Shown in pieces: positions 1 through 7,527 of a stretch of DNA of 10,425 bases; within the stretch, counting starts at the first letter, position 1; the number at the start of each line of letters is the position of its first letter. The notes below the pieces were generated by a model. That model was not told the DNA's origin and made no database searches. It worked only from the letters and a program-made list of their open reading frames with translations. A program made the translations under genes and the position numbers. Source of the stretch: an uncultured Lachnospiraceae bacterium (GTDB taxonomy: Bacteria > Bacillota > Clostridia > Lachnospirales > Lachnospiraceae); assembly GCA_910588565.1 (NCBI GenBank), contig CAJUPF010000089.1, forward strand, positions 1 through 10,425, in the 5' to 3' direction.

Positions 1-1153
1 ATAAAATAATGCCGACATATCCTAAAATTAACGCATAATCTAATCCCCAGCCGATATCATCATGGCAGCGCAGATAATTCAGGAATACATATTCTTTTGG
101 CAGCGCATTTACAATATCAAGCTGTTTTTTGAGCAGCCGCACATCCCTGGTAGCTACCGTATGCCAGGTCGTCGCCATCGTCGTAACATTATACAGCATA
201 TGACATTCCGGTTTTTCCACCGTTCCAAAGTAAGGGACTACTTTCTCCGGTTCCATAACCACTTCTCCAAGCAAAAGAACACCTGGGCATACGATTTCGC
301 TGATCATACGCATCAGACGCACAATGGTATGTACCTGGGGAAGATTGCGGCACTGTGTATTTAGTTCTTTCCAGATATAGGGAACCGCGTCAATTCGGAT
401 AATGTCAATTCCCTTATTGGCCAGAAACAGGAAATTATACAGCATTTCATTAAATACTCTGGGATTTTTATAGTTCAAATCCCACTGATACGGGTAAAAC
501 GAAGTCATCACATAATGCCCGATATCGGGAAGCCATGTAAAATTCCCCGGCGCTGTAGTCGGAAATACCTGCGGTACGGTTTTTTCATACTGATTTGGGA
601 TCTGGTCATTGTCAAAGAAAAAATAACGGCTCATATATTCCCCGTCGCCCTGACGCGCTTTCCTGGCCCATTCATGATCCTCAGACGTGTGGTTCATTAC
701 AAAATCCATGCAGACATTGATGCCTTTCCTGTGGCAGGAAGACGTCAGCTTTTCCAGATCTTTCATCGTGCCCAGCTTTTCCTGCACCTTCCTAAAATCC
801 GATACGGCATAGCCTCCGTCGGAACGGCCCTTTGGCGTATCAAGGAAGGGCATCAGGTGGATATAATTCACATTGCATGTTTCAATGTAATCCAGCTTTG
901 ACTCCACTCCCTTTATATTCTCTGCAAAATTATCAATATAAAACATCATACCAAGCATGTCGTTCTTTTTGTACCAGTCCGGCTGTTTTTCTCGCTTCAG
1001 ATCCTGCTGCTTTAACGCTCTGCTTCTTTCTTTGTAAAAGCGCTCTAACTGTTCGCACAGTTCCGCAAACATAGAGCCATTGTTATACAGCTCCATATAC
1101 AGCCACCGGAGCTCGTTAAAGTGTTTTTCAAAACGTTTTCGATATGTTTTCAT
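1..1153 (-). CDS. ams: Amylosucrase (GH13_4), N-terminal 384 residues, cut by window edge
   Basis: Amylosucrase transfers glucose from sucrose onto an alpha-1,4-glucan chain and releases fructose. The visible protein begins MKTYRKRFEKHF, and the start is set by AAAGGTG five bases before the ATG. An N-terminal helical region (about 1-60) leads into the (beta/alpha)8 barrel. Seen motifs: SDGGYAVS (D112 and Y115, which bind the sucrose glucosyl unit in the Neisseria enzyme), NHTS (H155), F219 before QWDLNY, nucleophile D255 in IIRIDAV, acid/base E297 in LLLGEV, and H364-D365-D366 in CHDDIGW. These match Neisseria polysaccharea amylosucrase closely. Full-length members are about 630-650 residues, so some 60% is present and the sucrose-contacting residues of the later barrel lie outside. 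There is no signal peptide, so it is predicted cytoplasmic. It lies 150 bp downstream of the alpha-galactosidase gene, which would supply sucrose from raffinose. A sucrose hydrolase of the same subfamily cannot be excluded. Confidence 0.9.
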   Translation of the reverse strand, partial: MKTYRKRFEKHFNELRWLYMELYNNGSMFAELCEQLERFYKERSRALKQQDLKREKQPDWYKKNDMLGMMFYIDNFAENIKGVESKLDYIETCNVNYIHLMPFLDTPKGRSDGGYAVSDFRKVQEKLGTMKDLEKLTSSCHRKGINVCMDFVMNHTSEDHEWARKARQGDGEYMSRYFFFDNDQIPNQYEKTVPQVFPTTAPGNFTWLPDIGHYVMTSFYPYQWDLNYKNPRVFNEMLYNFLFLANKGIDIIRIDAVPYIWKELNTQCRNLPQVHTIVRLMRMISEIVCPGVLLLGEVVMEPEKVVPYFGTVEKPECHMLYNVTTMATTWHTVATRDVRLLKKQLDIVNALPKEYVFLNYLRCHDDIGWGLDYALILGYVGIIL

Positions 1154-1179
1154 ATTTTCACCTTTTCTTTGATTTGTTT

Positions 1180-1296
1180 AAGAGGAACGCTCAAAGCAGG
1201 GTTCGATCTCTGACGCGGTCTAAACATCGTTGCTTTTTCATGATCCGCTGTCCGAAAGAACCCTGCTCTGAGCTGACTGTTCCAGCATTTCCTCTT
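1180..1296 (-). other. Long inverted repeat between alpha-galactosidase and amylosucrase genes
   Basis: This 150-bp gap holds nested inverted repeats. GCTCAAAGCAGGGTTC (1189-1204) pairs with GAACCCTGCTCTGAGC (1258-1273); in minus-strand RNA the single mismatch becomes a G-U pair, giving a 16-bp stem. Outside it AAGAGGAA (1180-1187) faces TTCCTCTT (1289-1296), and inside it GACGCGG (1212-1218) faces CCGCTGTC (1245-1252) with a one-base bulge. No U-run follows on the minus strand, and the amylosucrase ribosome binding site lies just downstream. It therefore looks less like an intrinsic terminator than like an intercistronic structure that could affect processing, stability or translation of the amylosucrase message. 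The function is inferred only. Confidence 0.6.
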
Positions 1297-1303
1297 GGTT
1301 ATT

Positions 1304-3487
1304 TTACTTTATTCTTATAAAATGCATCTGATACGCGTGATATTCTCCAAATTCAACCGGAAGCGGGATACCGGATTCCATCAGGGCATTTGCCGGATAT
1401 ACTTTTTGGCTTGCCTCTTCCTGGTACATGCAGCCCTCCTGCAGGCCTTTCAGACGGAGATAATTCTGCGTCATATTTCCATGTACCTCCAGCATAACGG
1501 CATTGACAAGCGCTTCTGACTGATCTTCCGATACAAATTCCCAGGCGCCGACTTCCTGTGTATACGGATCGGTCAGACGGTAATACAGCCCCTGCATAAT
1601 CAGTTTTTCATATTTTCTGTATTCTGCCATCTGAGCCCGGATATTCTGCTTCTCTTCGTCTGACAATGTTCCAGGGTCCAGTTCATATCCAAAAGAACCC
1701 ATCATAGCAGTAATTCCTCTTGTATGGAACGGCGTCACACGTCCGTTCTGATGATTGGGCACCGCTGACACATGCGCCGCAACGGACGACGCCGGATATC
1801 CAAAGGATGTCCCATACTGAATCCGAACCCGGTCGATTGCGTCACTGTTATCACTGCACCAGATCTGCGGCGTATAATAAAGCATACCCGCATCAAACCG
1901 TCCGCCGCCGCCGCTGCATCCTTCAATCAGAATATTCGGATACCGTTTTCCCAGACGTTCTAAGAAATCATACACGCCCAGGACATAATCATACATAACA
2001 CGTCCCTGATCCTCTGTATTCCGGGAAAAACAGTCATAGAGGCTGCGGTTTAAATCCCATTTAATATATTCAATATTTCCCTGATCCAAAACCTTGCATA
2101 TGCTATCAAATATACTGTCTGCCACGTCTTTTCTGGAAAAATCCAAAAGCAGCTGGTTCCTGGCCCGTACCGGATTCCGGCCGGGAATCGTGAGCGCCCA
2201 GTCCGGATGGGCGCGGAAAAGATCACTGTCCTCATTGACAGCTTCCGGTTCGATCCAGATGCCGAATTTAACGCCAAGCGCATTGATCCGCTGGATCAGG
2301 CTTCCTAAAGATTCTCCCAGTTTCGCCTCATTGACCGTCCAATCTCCCAGTCCACTGTTGTCATCATCACGTTTTCCAAACCATCCGTCGTCTAAAACCA
2401 GCATATCGATTCCAAGATCCGCCGCCTGTTTCGCAAGCTGGTAAATGAATTCTCCGTTAAAATCAAAATAGGACGCTTCCCAGCTGTTTAAGAGAATCGG
2501 CCGCGCCAGATCCCTGTATTTCCCACGGCAAAGATGGGTACGGAAGCAGCGGTGCAGATTCTGTGACAGTTCTGCAAGACCCTTACTGCTGTAAGTCAAT
2601 GCCACCTCCGGCAGCCAGAACTCTTCTCCCGCCTCTAACGGATAAGAAAACAATGAGTCGGAAAGACCGAGCAGCACACGCGTCTGATTATACTGATCCC
2701 GCTCCGCTTCTCCTTTAAAGCTTCCACTGTAGATAAATGACATCGCATAACAGCTTCCCGCATCTTCTGTCGTCTCTCGCTCTGCCAGAATCATCATCGG
2801 ATTATACTGATGGCTGGAAGTGCCTCTGCGGCTTTCAATCACCTGAGAGCCATGGGCGATCGGTATCCTCTGGAAATTCCGCTCCATGGAATGCCGTCCG
2901 TAAAAGCTGATCAGATCATACTCTCCGCCGACAAAATCCAGGCAGGCAGTCAGCGCCTTTTCCAGATAAACCTTGCCGGTTCCCGCATTTTTAATCCGTG
3001 CGCTTCTTGTAATGATATCCAGCTTTGGCAAAACCCCATAAAAAAGTGTAATCTGCATCTTGGTAGCCGGATCTTCCATATCGATTTCCAGCGTCTCTGC
3101 TTCCTTCTCCTCTGCATAAACAGCCGGAAGCCCTGGCAGCGCATATTTGCCTTTTGTAATGCGGTGGGTCCGGTAACGGAAATCACATCCATAGGATGTA
3201 TCGGCATTCTTTACGACTATTGCTGTATTCCGAAAGTCTCCGGTTCCCAGACAGGGAAGCTCCTGCGGCAGCACATCCATAGAGTATGTCCTGTCCTCTC
3301 CTACATCATGCGGGTTGCCGGAAAATCCACGGTCCGCATAACAGAGCAGATAATCCATCGTTCCCTCTGTATATCTTCCATAATAAAGATGAATCAGAAA
3401 TCCATACGCATCTGCTTTCATCTGATAAGTGGAATTCTTTGTATGCAAAGTAAAAATCTTATTTTTTTCATGGAAAATGATAGCCAT
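1304..3487 (-). CDS. aga: Alpha-galactosidase, GH36 (raffinose/melibiose type)
   Basis: This enzyme hydrolyses terminal alpha-1,6-galactose from raffinose, stachyose or melibiose. The protein has 727 residues, the usual length of the tetrameric GH36 enzymes, with an N-terminal beta-sandwich (to about 320), a catalytic barrel (about 325-640) and a C-terminal beta domain. Seen motifs: NSWEASYFDF (W336), LDDGWFG (D366, D367), IKWDLNR with nucleophile D478, EGCSGGGGRFD (C524), and WCSDNSDAIDR with acid/base D546. It lacks the C-terminal kinase domain of the AgaSK fusion known from Ruminococcus gnavus. The ATG at 3487 is chosen because AGGAGG lies seven bases upstream; an in-frame TTG two codons earlier is only one base from that site. 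There is no signal peptide, so it should act in the cytoplasm on imported sugar. It has its own promoter after the transporter terminator and leads into the amylosucrase. The family is certain; the preferred substrate is inferred. Confidence 0.96.
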   Translation of the reverse strand: MAIIFHEKNKIFTLHTKNSTYQMKADAYGFLIHLYYGRYTEGTMDYLLCYADRGFSGNPHDVGEDRTYSMDVLPQELPCLGTGDFRNTAIVVKNADTSYGCDFRYRTHRITKGKYALPGLPAVYAEEKEAETLEIDMEDPATKMQITLFYGVLPKLDIITRSARIKNAGTGKVYLEKALTACLDFVGGEYDLISFYGRHSMERNFQRIPIAHGSQVIESRRGTSSHQYNPMMILAERETTEDAGSCYAMSFIYSGSFKGEAERDQYNQTRVLLGLSDSLFSYPLEAGEEFWLPEVALTYSSKGLAELSQNLHRCFRTHLCRGKYRDLARPILLNSWEASYFDFNGEFIYQLAKQAADLGIDMLVLDDGWFGKRDDDNSGLGDWTVNEAKLGESLGSLIQRINALGVKFGIWIEPEAVNEDSDLFRAHPDWALTIPGRNPVRARNQLLLDFSRKDVADSIFDSICKVLDQGNIEYIKWDLNRSLYDCFSRNTEDQGRVMYDYVLGVYDFLERLGKRYPNILIEGCSGGGGRFDAGMLYYTPQIWCSDNSDAIDRVRIQYGTSFGYPASSVAAHVSAVPNHQNGRVTPFHTRGITAMMGSFGYELDPGTLSDEEKQNIRAQMAEYRKYEKLIMQGLYYRLTDPYTQEVGAWEFVSEDQSEALVNAVMLEVHGNMTQNYLRLKGLQEGCMYQEEASQKVYPANALMESGIPLPVEFGEYHAYQMHFIRIK

Positions 3488-3523
3488 TTTCAATCCTCCT
3501 TTAACTTATGAATAATATGAACC

Positions 3524-3552
3524 ATTATACCATTTACTTTGCATCCATACAA
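3524..3552 (-). promoter_or_regulatory. Sigma-A promoter of alpha-galactosidase, extended -10
   Basis: On the minus strand a perfect TATAAT (3529-3524) is preceded by TGG, giving an extended -10 element. A poor -35 (TTGTAT, 3552-3547) stands 17 bp upstream. The start codon is about 37 bp downstream of the -10. A strong -10 with a weak -35 is typical of promoters that need an activator, and a candidate operator half-site overlaps this -35. Confidence 0.75.
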
Positions 3553-3567
3553 ATAGAATATTTCCAT
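3544..3567 (-). promoter_or_regulatory. Candidate AraC-family operator, direct repeat ATGGA-N14-ATGGA
   Basis: On the minus strand ATGGAA starts at 3567 and ATGGA starts at 3548, 19 bp apart. The second copy overlaps the weak -35 of the alpha-galactosidase promoter, the place where AraC-type activators commonly touch RNA polymerase. The same pair with the same spacing occurs at 6527 and 6508, beside the transporter genes and the divergent AraC-type gene. Binding is inferred, not shown. A separate small inverted repeat, ATCAA-N4-TTGAT (3570-3583), lies just upstream. Confidence 0.5.
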
Positions 3568-3636
3568 TAATCAAAAAATTGATAACAATTCTGCCAGATC
3601 GGATGTTAACTGCACAGCTGCAAACTGTATTGTTAC

Positions 3637-3724
3637 AAAAATAGCTAATCTTTCGCTGTATCTGCGCACTGGCTGCCCAAATGACAGCCAGATGTGCAGA
3701 ACAGCCGGAAAAATCAGCTATTTT
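3637..3724 (-). terminator. Intrinsic terminator of the transporter operon
   Basis: In the minus-strand transcript an almost continuous inverted repeat of about 39 nt per arm starts in the last codons of the downstream permease gene (AAAATAGCTGATT, containing the TAG stop) and returns as GATTAGCTATTTTTG. The inner arms are CTGGCTG and CAGCCAG around a short loop. A U-rich run (TATTTTTG) follows the stem. The hairpin overlaps the stop codon. It separates the transporter genes from the alpha-galactosidase, which is consistent with the latter having its own promoter. Confidence 0.85.
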
Positions 3725-4566
3725 ACGGCTCCGTTCACTACGCCGTTTAAGATCTGTTTCTGGCAAATAATATAGAACACCAAAATCGGTACCAGCGCCA
3801 GCAGATAGGATGCAAAAGCAAGATTATAATTTGTACCAAACTGTGTCTGGAATGTCATCTGCGCCAATGGAAGCGTATTTAATCCGCTTCCTGACATAAT
3901 TACAAGAGGCGTCATAACATCATTCCATACGCTCAGAGCCGTAATAACCGCAACAGTCGCATGCATTGGCTTCATAATCGGGAAAATGACCTTCCAGAAT
4001 GTCCGGAATGTGGTGGCTCCGTCAATACGGGCCGCTTCTTCCAGTGCAATCGGGATATTCACCAGATATCCGGAGTACAGCATAAGGTTCATCGGCATAT
4101 AGAATACCACATAACAGAGAATAACGCCAACAATATTTGCAATTCCCATCTGCGCAGTCTGTTTTACAAGCGGCATCATTAAAATTGCGAACGGTACGAA
4201 CATACCGCTGACCACATACATATACACAAAATTATACTTTTTATTCCTTGCCTTATTTCTTCCTACTGCATATCCAATCATAGAATGCACTACCACAGAA
4301 AGCCCAACCGTAACCACTGTAATCAGAAAGCTGTTCAGCAGAGAATGCCAGAAATCCGTTACACGCATAGCTTCTTTAAAATTAGCAAGGCTCCAGTGTT
4401 TTGGAAGAGAAAGAATCCCAGCTACACTGTTTGTCATTTCCGACGGCTGCTTAAACGCAACGACAATCGTCAGATAAAGCGGAAATAAGACGGTAATCAG
4501 TCCAATAAATAACAGAATCGTTACCGGCAGATTAAATTTTTCTTTTGCTTTGATATTTTCTCTCAT
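3718..4566 (-). CDS. ABC sugar permease, MalG/MsmG type (CUT1)
   Basis: Inner-membrane subunit of a binding-protein-dependent oligosaccharide importer. The 282-residue protein has six predicted membrane segments (about 14-36, 78-102, 112-133, 143-165, 205-225 and 249-268). It carries the EAA loop, EEAARIDGATTFRTFWKVIFP (176-196), which docks the ATPase. The N-terminal segment followed by a periplasm-like loop with FKQPSEM is typical of the MalG/SugB half. Its ATG shares one base with the TAA of the partner permease gene, and AGGAGG lies inside that gene, so translation is probably coupled. No ATPase gene is in the window; Firmicute CUT1 importers often share one MsmK-like ATPase encoded elsewhere. 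Raffinose-type specificity is inferred from the adjacent alpha-galactosidase. Confidence 0.93.
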   Translation of the reverse strand: MRENIKAKEKFNLPVTILLFIGLITVLFPLYLTIVVAFKQPSEMTNSVAGILSLPKHWSLANFKEAMRVTDFWHSLLNSFLITVVTVGLSVVVHSMIGYAVGRNKARNKKYNFVYMYVVSGMFVPFAILMMPLVKQTAQMGIANIVGVILCYVVFYMPMNLMLYSGYLVNIPIALEEAARIDGATTFRTFWKVIFPIMKPMHATVAVITALSVWNDVMTPLVIMSGSGLNTLPLAQMTFQTQFGTNYNLAFASYLLALVPILVFYIICQKQILNGVVNGAVK

Positions 4567-5432
4567 TATAACTGCTCCTCCTTTTTACCTGTAATTGTAA
4601 GCTGGGTCACAGAAAATACGACAATAATGACAAAGAACAGAACCGCGTTGGCGCTCTGGAAGCCAAACTGTCCGCCGCCCATACCATTGTTGTAAATCAA
4701 ATAGGAAATTGATTCCGTACTCTGTGCAGGGCCGCCTTTTGTCAATGCCATAATCTGATCAAATACCATCAGGTAGTTCTTTACGCTCAGTACCATATTG
4801 ATACTGAAAAACGGGATAATCAACGGAAATGTCAGATGCCTGAACTGAGCCCATCCGGTTGCCCCGTCAATGGAACCTGCTTCATATACATCTTCCGGTA
4901 CGGTCTGAAGTCCCGATATATAGATAATCGTATTCATTGCAATGGACTGCCACGCACACACAATCATAACGCCAAGCCAGGCCCATTTGGTACTGGCAAG
5001 GATACTGCTGCCCTCTTTGCCCAGCATATTGATAAATCCAGGCACAATATATGTAAAGAAATAATTAAAAATGTAGCCGACAACCAGGGCGCCAAGAATA
5101 TTGGGTATAAAATACATGCCCCTTAAGGCGCTCTTAAATTTAATTTTGCTGTTTAATCCAAGCGCAAGGATTAAGCTGATGACATTTACTACAATTGTCG
5201 TTACAACCGCAAGCTTGATGGTAAACCAGTAGGATTTGCCCACGCGGGCATCCGTAAATAAATCCATATAATTTCTGAGCCCTACCCAGTCATAAGAGCC
5301 ATATCCCTTAAAATTTGTAAAGCTGTACATAAATCCCTTGATCAACGGCAATGTATTAAATACAAAGAACAGTATCAGAATCGGTATTGTCATTAAGGCA
5401 AACGTCAATTCCCTGTTATTCATTTTTTTCAT
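4566..5432 (-). CDS. ABC sugar permease, MalF/MsmF type (CUT1)
   Basis: Partner membrane subunit of the oligosaccharide importer. The 288-residue protein has six predicted membrane segments (about 8-30, 70-93, 105-128, 151-172, 205-227 and 261-281). Its EAA loop reads VYEAGSIDGATGWAQFRHLTFP (183-204), with glycine at the third position as is common in this half. The TLPLIKGFMYSFTNF stretch after the first helix and KGGPAQSTES before the last one are typical of MalF/UgpA-like permeases. The start is supported by GGGGAGG nine bases upstream of the ATG. It lies 18 bp downstream of the binding-protein gene and overlaps the next permease by one base, the usual receptor-permease-permease order. Because the receptor gene has lost its 5' end, how this gene is transcribed in the sequenced strain is uncertain. 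Confidence 0.93.
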   Translation of the reverse strand: MKKMNNRELTFALMTIPILILFFVFNTLPLIKGFMYSFTNFKGYGSYDWVGLRNYMDLFTDARVGKSYWFTIKLAVVTTIVVNVISLILALGLNSKIKFKSALRGMYFIPNILGALVVGYIFNYFFTYIVPGFINMLGKEGSSILASTKWAWLGVMIVCAWQSIAMNTIIYISGLQTVPEDVYEAGSIDGATGWAQFRHLTFPLIIPFFSINMVLSVKNYLMVFDQIMALTKGGPAQSTESISYLIYNNGMGGGQFGFQSANAVLFFVIIVVFSVTQLTITGKKEEQL

Positions 5433-5450
5433 ATCGCATTTCCTCCCCTT

Positions 5451-6500
5451 TTATTTATTTTGTGCGTTGTATTCTTCCACTTTGCGGATAATATCCCGGT
5501 TATATCTCTGCCAGTCTTTGTCGAACTTTGCCAGAAAAGCATCCAGATCCTGCTCGATCAGGAATGTCTGAATCTGGGCGTCTACCGCCATCTCTGCCGG
5601 ATAGTAGTGATCCTGGTAGTCTGTCATATTTCCGGATGCGATATAATCTTTCATGCCGTCCAGATTGGAAGCCAGATTAAAGTCGCCGCTCTTACAGGGA
5701 ACTGCGTTCTGGTCATCCAAATACGCCTGGACATTTTCATCCTCCAGCAAAAAGCGAATCACTTCATAAGCCGCTTCTTTATTTGGACAGTCCTCTGTTA
5801 CGGCAAACATCAAATCCACGCCGGAGTTTAACGTATTGCCGTCTGCACTGCTGCTTCCAGGCATAACAAAAGAATCGATATCCATATCCGGATTTACAGA
5901 TTTAATCTGCGGCACCGCATAGCTTCCAATGGCAAACATAGCGGACTGTCCGTTTGCAAAAGCGGTACAGGCATCATTGTATCCATATGCAAACGGCCCT
6001 TCTTCTCCGTATGTTACAAGCTGCTGCATCTTTTCTGCCGTTTCTCTGTACTCATCCGTAAACGTTGTATTGCCGGCATTTACCTGCTGGCATACATCGG
6101 ATGGCGCCAGATCAACTGCCAGGGCATTCCAGGGCGCCAAACAAGTCCAGGTATCCTTAAAGCCAAAATAAAATGGCAATACCCCTTCCGACTGAATCGT
6201 ATCACAGAGTGCAATCAGTTCCTCCCAGGTCGTTGGGATCTCCCAGCCATGCTCCTTGAACATGGCGCGATTATAGAGGATTCCGGCTGCATTGGCCACA
6301 TAAGGCACACCGTACGTACCCTCCGTTGGAACAAATTCCAGACCTTCTACAATATCCACATATCCCTGATTGATGTCAGACAGCCCATCAAAATCGGATA
6401 CATCCGCCAGAATATCAGCATCTACAAAATAGGAAAAGTTGATATCCCCTCCGATTCCAAGAATATCCGGATAATCCTCCCGGACAAACCTGGTCTTTAA
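5451..6500 (-). pseudogene. Sugar-binding protein of the ABC importer, 5' end missing
   Basis: Extracellular lipoprotein receptor (CUT1, SBP family 1) for the adjacent permeases. Coding similarity runs for 349 codons, from LKTRF at 6500 through PDILGIGGD, EGTYGVPYVANAAG, FKDTWTCLAPWNALAV and NDACTAFANGQSAM to the TAA at 5451. Intact family members are about 420-450 residues. What is missing is the signal peptide, the lipobox cysteine and the first strands of domain I, about 80 residues. Upstream in the same frame a TAA stands at 6512, four codons above LKTRF. No ATG occurs in frame before the middle of the gene; the first GTG is at 6359, with no ribosome binding site, and would give a non-exported 302-residue fragment. 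No base change or frameshift recovers the leader from 6501-6654. Either the strain carries a deletion, or the assembly does. Confidence 0.8.
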
Positions 6501-6502
6501 TT

Positions 6503-6527
6503 TTCCATATTATTTTTAACATTCCAT
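6503..6527 (-). promoter_or_regulatory. Second copy of the candidate AraC operator, at the deletion edge
   Basis: On the minus strand TATGGAA occurs at 6528-6522 and again at 6509-6503, giving ATGGA starts 19 bp apart, as at the alpha-galactosidase promoter. There a -10 lies 19 bp beyond the second half-site. Here that position falls in binding-protein coding sequence, and no -10 is found. The operator therefore seems preserved while the promoter beyond it is lost. Confidence 0.45.
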
Positions 6528-6558
6528 AATGCGTCATCAAATAGCATGTTTTTTCATT

Positions 6559-6595
6559 TTTATACCACTATGCAATTTTTCTTTTCTATAGAAAA
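6559..6595. promoter_or_regulatory. Palindrome and possible minus-strand -10 in the divergent region
   Basis: A perfect 14-bp palindrome, TTTTCTATAGAAAA, sits at 6582-6595. Next to it, on the minus strand, TGGTATAAA (6567-6559) resembles an extended -10, although no good -35 is visible. It could drive residual transcription toward the truncated binding-protein gene and permeases, or the palindrome could be an operator. Together with the araC promoter and the direct repeat, this accounts for the intergenic 6501-6654. Confidence 0.35.
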
Positions 6596-6601
6596 AAGAT
6601 T

Positions 6602-6631
6602 CTGGCATTTTGGTATATTTGCAGGTATACT
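6602..6631 (+). promoter_or_regulatory. Probable promoter of the AraC-family regulator
   Basis: CTGGCA (6602-6607, 4 of 6 to the -35 consensus) and TATACT (6626-6631, 5 of 6 to the -10 consensus) are separated by 18 bp. They lie 24 bp before the regulator's start codon. GGTATA occurs twice 12 bp apart (6612 and 6624), the second copy overlapping the -10; this could be chance or an autoregulatory site. Confidence 0.5.
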
Positions 6632-6654
6632 GTACTAAATAAAGGAGAAAAAAG

Positions 6655-7527
6655 ATGAAAGATTTGCTGTTTTCTGTATTTCCAAATGAAACTTTTGTAG
6701 ATCTGAGCCTGTATCAGTTTGGATGGGAACGCTGCAGGCCTTCCCAGTCCTTTGGCCCGGCTGCGCGGAACCATTATCTGTTCCACTATGTGATATCCGG
6801 CACAGGGATACTGCATGCGGATGACAAGGCCAAAACCACCCACACTTACAGGGTAAAAAGCGGACAGGGGTTTATGATCTTCCCCAACCAGATCAATACT
6901 TATATTGCAGATAAAAACCAGCCCTGGGAATATGTCTGGCTTGAGTTTGACGGACTACGCGTAAAAGAAGCCCTTTCCATCGCAGGGCTTTCTCAGAATG
7001 CACCCATTTATCACGCCACGTCCCATGATCTGCGTGAAATAATGATGCATGAAATGTTATATATTGCACAGCATGGAGAGATGCCCCCGTTCCATCTGAT
7101 CGGACATTTATATCTGTTTTTAGATGCCCTGACCCGTTCCGTTTCATCGTTCCGGCTTTCTTCCAATGGCCGTCTGCAGGACTTCTATATCCATGAAGCA
7201 ATCAATTTTATTGAACAGAATTTTCAGAATGATATTTCTGTGGAAAATATTGCCGACAGCTGCGGCCTGAACCGCAGCTATTTTGGCAAGATATTTAAGA
7301 AATCCATTGGCAGGACGCCGCAGGAATTTCTGATGCATTACCGGATGACCAAAGCAGCAGAGCTGTTAAAACTGACGAAACTGACTGTCAGCGACATCGG
7401 CAAAGCCGTAGGATATGATAATTCTTTTCATTTCTCAAGGGCATTTAAACATGTATATGGCATTCCGCCCAGGGAATGGCGGAATCAGAATCAGATGCTT
7501 CCCAAAAACGGCTCCGACTCCTTATAA
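6655..7527 (+). CDS. AraC-family transcriptional regulator with sugar-sensing cupin domain
   Basis: Probable transcription activator of the raffinose genes. The 290-residue protein has the common two-domain build. The N-terminal cupin (about 15-105) shows RNHYLFHYVISGTGIL and GQGFMIFPNQINTYIAD, and presumably binds the inducing sugar. The C-terminal DNA-binding domain (about 180-278) has two helix-turn-helix units: ISVENIADSCGLNRSYFGKIFK (194-215) and LTVSDIGKAVGYDNSFHFSRAF (243-264), ending in the conserved GIPPREWR. AAGGAG seven bases before the ATG sets the start. It is divergent from the transporter genes and between the two sugar operons, like MsmR/RafR-type regulators of streptococci. 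Its coding end overlaps the oligo-1,6-glucosidase gene by 6 bp on the other strand. Its targets are inferred: the ATGGA direct repeats at the alpha-galactosidase promoter and the transporter edge. Confidence 0.93.
   Translation: MKDLLFSVFPNETFVDLSLYQFGWERCRPSQSFGPAARNHYLFHYVISGTGILHADDKAKTTHTYRVKSGQGFMIFPNQINTYIADKNQPWEYVWLEFDGLRVKEALSIAGLSQNAPIYHATSHDLREIMMHEMLYIAQHGEMPPFHLIGHLYLFLDALTRSVSSFRLSSNGRLQDFYIHEAINFIEQNFQNDISVENIADSCGLNRSYFGKIFKKSIGRTPQEFLMHYRMTKAAELLKLTKLTVSDIGKAVGYDNSFHFSRAFKHVYGIPPREWRNQNQMLPKNGSDSL

Noticed and set aside
1196..1220. GGTTCGA resembling a tRNA T-loop
   Set aside because: The flanking bases do not form a 5-bp T-stem, and no acceptor, D or anticodon arms are present; the bases belong to the inverted repeat.
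3506..3766. 86-codon minus-strand open frame across the transporter/alpha-galactosidase gap
   Set aside because: It overlaps the permease end out of frame, covers the terminator and promoter, and has no recognisable family or ribosome binding site.
6505..6556. Short minus-strand open frames (ATGAAAAAACATGC... and a 16-codon one) as the missing receptor start
   Set aside because: The first stops after six codons and the second after 16. Neither has a ribosome binding site or a lipoprotein signal, and joining the second by a one-base change still supplies no leader.
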